Source of the DNA: SCGC-AAA471-B05 sp032249055
GTDB taxonomy: Archaea > Thermoproteota > Thermoprotei > Gearchaeales > Gearchaeaceae
Length of the DNA stretch: 14,357 nucleotides
NCBI GenBank assembly: GCA_032249055.1
Contig: JAVVGP010000017.1
Location: 1-14,357 of the forward strand
Direction of reading: 5' to 3'
The notes under the pieces are model-generated. The model was not told the DNA's origin. It saw nothing but the letters and a program-made list of their open reading frames with translations, and made no database searches. Of the stretch, positions 7,501-13,173 are shown piece by piece (position 1 is the first letter of the stretch; the number at the start of each line of letters is the position of its first letter). Made by a program: the position numbers and the translations under genes.

Positions 7501-8364
7501 GAATCTGGTTTAATTACTTATCATAGGACTGATAGTCATTACATAAGTGATGTTGGTTTCAAAATTGCTCAGCAATATTTAGAACAAAAAGGAATGCAAA
7601 ATCTTTTCGTTAAAAAGCAATATGACAAACCTGGTACTCATGAATGCATAAGACCTACTAGACCTTTGGATAGAAACGAATTAGAAAACCTGGTTTCAAC
7701 TGGTCAATTAAACTTACCAACTCAATTAACTCCCTTGCATTATAAACTCTATGATTTAATATTTAATACATTTATTGCTTCGCAAATGAAACCTGCTAAA
7801 GTAGTTAAGAAGGAATTACAGTTTGAAGATATCAATATATCTACTGAAGAAGGTAGCATAAGTATTAAAATAGAAAAAGTTGAAGGTATAATTGAATATG
7901 AAAAAGAAAGTTTCGCTAAAGTCCTTCCTTTGCAAGTTAATGAAGTTTTAAGTAAACTTGGTATTGGTAGTCAATTGAAAATTGATAAAATTACTAAAGT
8001 TACTTTAAAGCCTAAGCTATATACAGAAGATGAAATAATAAATAGAATGAAAGAAGAAAATATCGGAAGGCCTTCGACATATGCAATTACTATACAAAAA
8101 TTAAAAGAGCATGGATATGTTATTTCTTCGAAAAAGAAGAAGGCATTGATTCCAACCAACCTAGGTATTAGTGTAATGGATATTATTCAAAAGAAGTTTG
8201 ACTGGCTTGCCAATGTTGAGCTTACAAGGAAGTTTGAGGAAGCAATGGATGAAATAGAGAAAGGTTTAGGAAGTGAAGGAGAGATTATGAAAAGGATCAA
8301 TGAATTCTTTAACGAATACTATTTAAAAATAAAGAACAAAAATGTAGCGAATCAGAAATGGTAG
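4597..8364 (+). CDS. rgy: Reverse gyrase
   Basis: ATP-dependent type IA topoisomerase that introduces positive supercoils into DNA, known from hyperthermophiles and many thermophiles. The 1255-residue protein has both halves in one chain. The helicase-like half shows Walker A VPTGLGKT (98-105), the APTK motif (135-138), DDVDA as motif II (213-217) and SATTR after it. The topoisomerase half begins near 628 with the Toprim motif ALLIVESPTKAKT (E634). It continues with a zinc finger of two CxxC pairs (C712, C715, C738, C741), DPDSEGEKIA (771-780) and the catalytic tyrosine in ITYHRTDS (Y975). The N-terminal zinc finger is degraded: C9, C27 and C30 are present but the usual fourth cysteine is replaced (CPAD instead of CPxC). 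A TTG at 4594 is also in frame; the ATG at 4597 is preferred. The end overlaps the next gene by 7 bases. Length is normal for the family. Confidence 0.97.
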   Translation: MKIIYRSLCPADNSDIDSLRLESGRLCELCETKIKGLKAKEIIDFFPKDSLYYEFKFIEINKKEFIKFCNKVIGKPYAAQLNWFTKAILSESFAITVPTGLGKTTFGILYILYLYYGKLTNILKNRKVEHCFFIAPTKLLVQQTYERFIEFSKKAGLELRIIHSNERDKKALKQKLKEKEFDIAILTPSFLLKNKELFTSNEFLGIASVIFVDDVDALLKRSKSIDIILHMLGFDNNTILKEVKKLVRKPIKDVTAEERKALLEEINKYKENKEIGQLIFSSATTRVFTSRIRLLRYLLNFEPGSSLELFRKVYDVYINSDDIIKDTIKWVKKLGKGGLIFIPLDKGKKFLDKLYKKLKKEGINCEIVTSSKGKDYLKIIEKFKNEEIDILIGYAIFYGPLVRGIDLPAVIKYAIFAGIPKFKLKAGEEEIKYNPLRMLWLASLILTVIEDPNSRLEILNISNKISKIIQKYTPEELKFLISTRQISSIALLQEYLSMLYNKLNQYLQNEAFIKKLEEKAHISIVNENNSRYFIFADSLTYIQASGRTSRMFFGGITTGLSILLIDDEKVFQGLDYQLQRKYENFVWLKEKEFEEKFKEIINKINLERLAIKERNIRYISTEIKKIKNALLIVESPTKAKTISYFFGKPAVRLINGIPVYECVTGEYILNIIPTLGHIFDLVYTHDEQNEIFYGIKKENHHFVPIYTTIKRCRDCGHSFTEDTKEIGVKEGNEKVLKCPKCGSTNIFDSINIVKAIRKLAMEADLIILATDPDSEGEKIAYDVYLSLKPLLVKKEIKRMELHEITFKAFNKGLENLKDININMVYAQILRRIGDRWVGFSISSILQNILGKRTLGAGRVQTPVLNWIIIKYNDASKTKDKYIFIKTKVNDAIQGPNLKIKVNQEWEPFINLIKKEIKRKGTINVKEESVKEEEILPPKPLNTSDMLIKAANKLKITVEQVMKLAQDLFESGLITYHRTDSHYISDVGFKIAQQYLEQKGMQNLFVKKQYDKPGTHECIRPTRPLDRNELENLVSTGQLNLPTQLTPLHYKLYDLIFNTFIASQMKPAKVVKKELQFEDINISTEEGSISIKIEKVEGIIEYEKESFAKVLPLQVNEVLSKLGIGSQLKIDKITKVTLKPKLYTEDEIINRMKEENIGRPSTYAITIQKLKEHGYVISSKKKKALIPTNLGISVMDIIQKKFDWLANVELTRKFEEAMDEIEKGLGSEGEIMKRINEFFNEYYLKIKNKNVANQKW

Positions 8365-10799
8365 TAGTTATATTAGCTGGTGGTGAAGGAACAAGATTAA
8401 GACCTTTAACTATTACTAAACCTAAACCTTTAATTAAGATTCTTAATATTCCAGTTCTTACCTATACTTTTGAAAATTTAAAGAAATTAGGTATAAAGGA
8501 AGCATGCTTAACTTTACATTATCAAGCAAATAAAATTATATCAACATATGGTTCAGAATATAAAGGAATAGAATTAAAATATTCAATTGAAGATAGACCA
8601 TTAGGGACCGCAGGAAGTGTTAACTTTGCTGTAGGGGATTTTCATGAAAGGACTCTTGTAGTGAGTGGTGATTTATTAACAGATTTTAATTTAAAGGAAA
8701 TTTTAGAATTTCATTCTAAAAAAGGTTCGATTTTTACCATAGGTGCAATTACGGTAAAAAATCCATATCAGTTTGGAATAATAAAGATGGATGAGGAAGG
8801 AAAAGTTGTCAGGTTTTTGGAAAAGCCTTCTCCTGCAGAAGTTTTTAGTAACATAATAAATGCAGGAATATATGTAATTGAACCTGAAGTTTTTAAATAT
8901 GTTCCTAAAGGAATTGAGTTCGATTTTAGCAAAGACCTTATACCAATTTTACTATCAAAGAACGAACCCGTATACGCATTTGAATTTAAGGGCTATTGGC
9001 GAGATATTGGAACTTTAGAACAATATTTGGAAGCAAATAGAGAATTGCTACAAGGTTATTCTAAGAATTTATTAGATATTGCTTTAAGTTTGCAGGAAAT
9101 TAAAAAAGAAAAATATATTGAACCTAACTTTATTCATTCATCTTCTTTAATTTATCCTAAAGTTAAAATAGGTCCTTATGTTATAGTGGATGCTGATGCT
9201 GTAATTAAAGATGGAAGTATTATATCCTTTAGCATTATAGGAAAATCAGCATATATTGGAGAAAGATGTGTTATTTCTTCAAGTATAATAGGAGACGATG
9301 TAAAATTGAAGGGTGGAACTATAATTTTTGATGGCTGTGCTATAGGGGATAATACTATAATCGGAAAAGGTGTAGAAATAAGATCTTATGTTAAAGTATG
9401 GCCAAATAAAGTTATTGAGGATAATTTAATAATATCATCAGATATAATAACTGGAGTTAGATATGTTAAAAGAATCTTTATTGGAGGTTTGGCTAGCTTT
9501 ATACCTAATTTAGAACTTACCCCTGAACTTTCATCAAAGATAGGTAAAGCATTATCTTCTTTAGCACCAATTGGCTCTAATATATTTGTTGGAAGGGACA
9601 ATCATTTATATTCTAAAATTGTTGAACAATCGTTAACCTCAGGTATATTAGCTAGCGGTTGCAATGTAGTTAATACTAGAATTATTACATCAAATATTGC
9701 TAGGGCTGTTATTAAGAACTTAAAAGCTAATCTAGGTGTGTTTATATCAGAACATCCTAAAGATGAAAACGTTATAACTCTTCAAGCATTTGATGGTAAC
9801 GGGGCAAATTTAGATTATAAGACTGAGAAAAAACTTGAAGAATGCATTCAAAGAGAAGATTTTCGAACAATAGATTATAAAAATATAGGTGATATTTCAT
9901 TTTATTCATTAGTTTTTGATTCTTATTATTCAGAATTAATTAAAATTTTTGATCCTTCTTATATTGATAATTATGTTCAATTTGCATTAGATATAAACGG
10001 TTGTTTTTTGGAAGATATTATAAATTTAATATTAAAAAATTATAAAATAACTAATTTCTTTATTTTTAATTCAAATTATAAAAGAATAAATGAAGAAAAT
10101 TTAATTTCTATTTCAAATAATTTTAAAAATTTGAAGATAAACTTTGGCTTTACTTTTGATAAAAATTTAGTTTATTATTCTGTAATAGCAAATAATGGCT
10201 ACATATTAAGTCCATTTCAAAATTTTCTCCTTCAAATATTTTGCAGTATTGAGAACAATTTTAAAATTGTAAATATACCTCCTTACATTCCTAATTCACT
10301 GATTGATTATATTGAAAAATTGGGCTTAAAAGTTAAAATATTTCCTTTGAATTTCAGAGATTTCAGCAGATCTTTAATTGAGAGTAAAAGTATAGCTGTT
10401 GATTGCGAAAATAGATTTGGATCAAATCCTATAGCAGGTCCTGATTCAATTATTGCGTTTTTCAATCTGCTTTTCTTTGTTTCAAAGAAAAATAAACCAG
10501 TTTCAAGTATTATTAAAGAGTTCCCTGAATATTATATAACCAATGATACGTTGGAATGTTCATCAGAAGAAATAATAAACGTTTTTGAGAACTTGAAATC
10601 TACTAACGAAATGAAAGTGTATCCATATTATAACGGGCTAATTATCGAATTTAGCGAAGCAAATTGTTTTATTCAACCCTCACAATATTTTTTAGGTATT
10701 GATATTTACTCGGTTTCAAAAACATATGAAAAATCTTTAAAGCATTTGATGATCTTAAAAAAACTTATTCAATCTTTAATGAAACGTTTTAAATCTTAA
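8358..10799 (+). CDS. Sugar-phosphate nucleotidyltransferase fused to a phosphohexomutase-like domain
   Basis: 813-residue fusion. Residues 1-230 are a nucleotidyltransferase that couples a sugar 1-phosphate with an NTP to make an NDP-sugar. Visible are LAGGEGTRLRPLT (6-18), TKPKPLI (20-26), GDLLTDF (104-110, metal-binding Asp105) and YWRDIGT (213-219). Residues about 255-365 are hexapeptide repeats of a left-handed beta helix. Residues about 373-813 align in order with phosphomannomutase/phosphoglucomutase domains, but the active-site loops are gone: no TASHNP serine loop (region 459-484), no DGDADR metal loop (NFGFTFDKN at 595-603), and a degraded sugar loop (683-694). The same three-part layout is known in bacteria, including cyanobacteria, often labelled mannose-1-phosphate guanylyltransferase; sugar and nucleotide cannot be read from the sequence. 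The ATG at 8358 overlaps the reverse gyrase stop by 7 bases, suggesting co-transcription. It likely feeds cell-surface glycans or protein glycosylation. Confidence 0.88.
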   Translation: MVVVILAGGEGTRLRPLTITKPKPLIKILNIPVLTYTFENLKKLGIKEACLTLHYQANKIISTYGSEYKGIELKYSIEDRPLGTAGSVNFAVGDFHERTLVVSGDLLTDFNLKEILEFHSKKGSIFTIGAITVKNPYQFGIIKMDEEGKVVRFLEKPSPAEVFSNIINAGIYVIEPEVFKYVPKGIEFDFSKDLIPILLSKNEPVYAFEFKGYWRDIGTLEQYLEANRELLQGYSKNLLDIALSLQEIKKEKYIEPNFIHSSSLIYPKVKIGPYVIVDADAVIKDGSIISFSIIGKSAYIGERCVISSSIIGDDVKLKGGTIIFDGCAIGDNTIIGKGVEIRSYVKVWPNKVIEDNLIISSDIITGVRYVKRIFIGGLASFIPNLELTPELSSKIGKALSSLAPIGSNIFVGRDNHLYSKIVEQSLTSGILASGCNVVNTRIITSNIARAVIKNLKANLGVFISEHPKDENVITLQAFDGNGANLDYKTEKKLEECIQREDFRTIDYKNIGDISFYSLVFDSYYSELIKIFDPSYIDNYVQFALDINGCFLEDIINLILKNYKITNFFIFNSNYKRINEENLISISNNFKNLKINFGFTFDKNLVYYSVIANNGYILSPFQNFLLQIFCSIENNFKIVNIPPYIPNSLIDYIEKLGLKVKIFPLNFRDFSRSLIESKSIAVDCENRFGSNPIAGPDSIIAFFNLLFFVSKKNKPVSSIIKEFPEYYITNDTLECSSEEIINVFENLKSTNEMKVYPYYNGLIIEFSEANCFIQPSQYFLGIDIYSVSKTYEKSLKHLMILKKLIQSLMKRFKS

Positions 10800-10842
10800 A
10801 AAATAGATTAATTTTTTAGATTTGGTATTTTATATGATAATT

Positions 10843-10902
10843 AGCCGATGAAATAATTTACTTATCTGATATTAATGAGGAATCCCAGGGGTATATGAGG
10901 CT
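10843..10902 (+). ncRNA. Candidate C/D-box guide RNA (tentative)
   Basis: A 60-base stretch in the gap after the fusion gene is laid out like an archaeal C/D-box small RNA. AGCC (10843-10846) can pair with GGCT (10899-10902). A C-like box, CGATGA, is at 10846-10851 and an exact CTGA (D') at 10866-10869. TAATGA (C'-like) is at 10873-10878, and ATGA stands where the D box would be, 10895-10898. The two spacers of 14 and 16 bases suit guide segments. The second contains a GC-rich run, CCCAGGGG, that stands out in this AT-rich gap; GC islands are a known sign of RNA genes in AT-rich thermophiles. Against it: the C box departs from TGATGA and the D box from CTGA. No target was established. Confidence 0.3.
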
Positions 10903-10931
10903 TTCTAATTTTATAGCCAAATTATCTAAGC

Positions 10932-10939
10932 TTATATAA
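10932..10939 (+). promoter_or_regulatory. Possible upstream TATA box in the gap before the SET gene
   Basis: TTATATAA is a good match to an archaeal TATA box, but a transcript from it would start near 10960, about 65 bases before the SET gene ATG. It could be a second promoter for that gene or a chance AT run. Confidence 0.25.
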
Positions 10940-10986
10940 TCTTTAACTTTTGAATTGAAATTTATTGGTCAAAAATTTCCACTGCA

Positions 10987-10996
10987 AATTTATAAA
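10987..10996 (+). promoter_or_regulatory. TATA box for the SET-domain gene
   Basis: AATTTATAAA is centred about 33 bases before the ATG at 11025. Transcription would begin near 11018, leaving a leader of about 7 bases. This is the best TATA match of those near starts in the window. Confidence 0.5.
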
Positions 10997-11024
10997 GCCA
11001 AAAAACTTTTAATATTAAAACTAA

Positions 11025-11543
11025 ATGGGACAAAAAGTCCTTCAAATAATAAAACCAATAAAAGTTTATGTTGCTCCTTCTAAGATTTGTAGTGGTTTAG
11101 GCATTTTTGCCAAAAAAGAGATAAAGAAGAACGAAATAATATTTAAATTTGAAGGAAAAATTGTTTATCAAGATTATACTAACATAAGCATGCCTTATGC
11201 ATTACAATTGGATTTTAATAAATATTTACTTCCAGAAGGAAATTATAAATATATTAATCATTCTTGTTCTCCTAATTCTTATGTAAAATTAATTAACGAT
11301 GAACTTTATTTGATAGCATGTAAAAATATTAAAAAAGATGAAGAAATAACATACAATTATAATACAAGCGAATTTGATATGGGAGTAGATGCTTTTGAAT
11401 GTTTATGTAAAAGTCCAAATTGCTATAAAGTAATTAAAGGCTTTAAATATCTTCCTCTTGATGAAAAAATAAAATTGAAGCCTTACTTATTACCTTATTT
11501 AAAAAGGTATCTTTCAGAAGAAATTAAAAATAAAAATTATTAG
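11025..11543 (+). CDS. SET-domain protein, probable lysine methyltransferase
   Basis: 172-residue protein made almost wholly of a SET domain, the fold that transfers methyl from S-adenosylmethionine to protein lysines. Residues 23-29 (SGLGIFA) are the start of the SET core and bind SAM. NHSCSPN (78-84) is the diagnostic knot motif, with the Asn and His contacting SAM. EITYNY (107-112) carries the catalytic tyrosine region. It is followed by CLCKSPNC (126-133), a CxCx4C post-SET motif which in eukaryotic enzymes binds zinc together with the cysteine of the NHSC motif (C81 here). The last 40 residues are basic and helical with no known domain. SET proteins are sporadic in archaea; a chromatin or other DNA-binding protein is a possible substrate but nothing here shows it. 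The gene has its own TATA box and lies 33 bases before the macro-domain gene. Methylation of a small molecule or of a non-chromatin protein is an alternative. Confidence 0.9.
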   Translation: MGQKVLQIIKPIKVYVAPSKICSGLGIFAKKEIKKNEIIFKFEGKIVYQDYTNISMPYALQLDFNKYLLPEGNYKYINHSCSPNSYVKLINDELYLIACKNIKKDEEITYNYNTSEFDMGVDAFECLCKSPNCYKVIKGFKYLPLDEKIKLKPYLLPYLKRYLSEEIKNKNY

Positions 11544-11554
11544 AAAAATAAATT
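11544..11554 (+). promoter_or_regulatory. Possible TATA box for the macro-domain gene
   Basis: AAAAATAAATT is centred about 28 bases before the ATG at 11577 and just after the SET stop, giving a predicted near-leaderless start. The T-rich run that follows (11553-11576) could also help end the SET transcript, so the two genes may be separate units. Confidence 0.35.
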
Positions 11555-11576
11555 TTTACTTTTTCATTTCTTTTTT

Positions 11577-12110
11577 ATGGAAGCAAAAAAGTATAAAGAA
11601 TGTAGTATCGTTATAAAGATAGGAGATTTGTTAGAAGAAGAAGCCGAAGCTATAGTAAATCCTGCCAATTCTCTTATGATCATGGGTGGCGGTGTGGCAG
11701 GAATAATAAAAAAGAAAGGAGGAGAAGAAATTGAAGAAGAAGCTAAAAAATATGCTCCTGTTGAGGTAGGTAAAGCTATAATTACTAAAGCTGGAAAATT
11801 AAAGTTTAAGTATGTAATACATTCACCAACGATGGAAAGACCTGCTATGCTAACAACCTTCGAAAAAGTATACAAAGCTACTTTAGCTGCATTAGAGTCA
11901 GCTTATAATCATGGAATTAAAAAGGTATCATTTCCAGCGATGGGTACAGGAGTAGGAGGCTTATCTTATAGTGAAGCTGCAAAAGCAATGTTATCAGCAA
12001 TAAAAGATTTTCTTGAAAAATTTACTATTGAAGAAATAAAAATAGTTTTATTAAATAAAGATGCATATGAAAATTTTGTTCTAGCATTGCATGAAATGTT
12101 TAAAAAATGA
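11577..12110 (+). CDS. Macro-domain protein, probable ADP-ribose binding or hydrolase
   Basis: 177-residue stand-alone macro domain. It starts with the beta strand and loop VIKIGDLLEEEAEAIVNPAN (residues 12-31), which holds the conserved Asn in VNPAN. A glycine-rich segment, MGGGVAGII (36-44), follows and then AMGTGVGGLSYSEAA (121-135), the loop that wraps the distal ribose and phosphate. These are the typical ADP-ribose binding elements. Members of this family remove ADP-ribose from proteins, deacetylate O-acetyl-ADP-ribose or only bind the ligand; which applies cannot be read here. The protein is close to the size of the single-domain archaeal macro proteins. The stop codon overlaps the start of the following dehydrogenase (ATGA), so the two are very likely translated from one message. 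The upstream SET gene is 33 bases away. Confidence 0.93.
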   Translation: MEAKKYKECSIVIKIGDLLEEEAEAIVNPANSLMIMGGGVAGIIKKKGGEEIEEEAKKYAPVEVGKAIITKAGKLKFKYVIHSPTMERPAMLTTFEKVYKATLAALESAYNHGIKKVSFPAMGTGVGGLSYSEAAKAMLSAIKDFLEKFTIEEIKIVLLNKDAYENFVLALHEMFKK

Positions 12111-13129
12111 AAGCGGTTATTCTGTATGGCCCTCATGATGCCAGAATAGTAGATTTACCTATTCCTGCGATTAAAGATAATGAAATTTTAGTAAAAATGG
12201 AAGCATGCGGAATATGTGGAACAGATGTAGAAAAGTATTCTGGAAGCTTTGTAACACCACCTGTTTTAGGTCATGAAGTTGTTGGCTACATTTATAAGGT
12301 AGGTAAAAATCTAAAATATAATGAAGGTCAAAAAGTTTTTGTTCATCATCATGTTCCATGTAGGGTTTGTTATTATTGTTTAAGAGGCGATTTTACTCTC
12401 TGTGATAACTTTACCAAAGTAAATTTTGATCCTTGTGGATTAGCAGAATATTTTAGGGTTCCTTCAGAAATAGTTGAAAAAGAAGGTGTTTTTTTATTGC
12501 CTGAGAATTTTCCTAATGAAAGAGCTACTTTTATTGAACCTTTAGCTTGCTGTATTAAAGCTGTAAATAAAATTAAACCGAATATAGGAGATAAAATTGC
12601 TATTTTTGGCTCAGGTCCTGCCGGCCTTCTTTTTTTACTTTTGCTTAAATCTCTGGGAATAACATCAATAGCTTGTATAGATGTTAATAATAAACGGTTA
12701 GACTTTTCTAAAAAGCTAGGAAGCGAACTTATTTTAAATCCTTTAATCGATGATGTAAAGAAAGAAATTAAAGATTGGAGTGATAAGAGGGGAGCAGACA
12801 TAGCAATAGTAGCAACTTCAAGTATCAAAGCTATAGGAGATGCAATAAGTATTGTCAGAAAAGGAGGTACGGTTTGCTTATTCGGAAATCCTAAGAAGAA
12901 TGAGATGTTAAATTTAAATGCCAGCGATATATTTATTAGGGAAATAAAGATTATACCTAGCTATTCTACAACAGAACTAGAAATATATCAAGCAATTTCA
13001 ATGTTAAAAAATTCTTTAATTAAGCCTGAGATATTAATTTCCCACAGGTTTAATTTAAACGAAGCAGTAAAGGCATTAGAACTTTCAGAAAAAGGAGAGA
13101 CAATCAAGGCTATTGTTTATGGATATTAG
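12107..13129 (+). CDS. Zinc-dependent alcohol dehydrogenase family protein (MDR), probably NAD-dependent
   Basis: 340-residue medium-chain dehydrogenase/reductase that should oxidise an alcohol or polyol, or reduce the carbonyl, with NAD(H). Catalytic zinc ligands are visible in CGICGTD (C37) and GHE (H56, E57), with a further conserved acidic residue in EPLACC (E144). Four cysteines (C85, C88, C91, C99) form the structural zinc lobe. The Rossmann motif is GSGPAG (168-173), and the acidic residue after the second strand, D192 in ACIDVNNKRL, argues for NAD over NADP. Length is normal for the family. The substrate cannot be told: threonine, sorbitol, sugar and simple alcohol dehydrogenases share this plan. 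Its ATG overlaps the macro-domain stop by 4 bases, implying coupled translation. It ends 44 bases from the convergent radical SAM gene. Confidence 0.93.
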   Translation: MKAVILYGPHDARIVDLPIPAIKDNEILVKMEACGICGTDVEKYSGSFVTPPVLGHEVVGYIYKVGKNLKYNEGQKVFVHHHVPCRVCYYCLRGDFTLCDNFTKVNFDPCGLAEYFRVPSEIVEKEGVFLLPENFPNERATFIEPLACCIKAVNKIKPNIGDKIAIFGSGPAGLLFLLLLKSLGITSIACIDVNNKRLDFSKKLGSELILNPLIDDVKKEIKDWSDKRGADIAIVATSSIKAIGDAISIVRKGGTVCLFGNPKKNEMLNLNASDIFIREIKIIPSYSTTELEIYQAISMLKNSLIKPEILISHRFNLNEAVKALELSEKGETIKAIVYGY

Positions 13130-13173
13130 CAGAGTAGAGATATTAATTGCCTGAGTAGTTAATAAATAAGAAT

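Noticed and set aside
13130..13173. Possible gene or RNA between the convergent dehydrogenase and radical SAM genes
   Set aside because: Only 44 bases, no stem or box motifs seen; probably just the shared termination zone.
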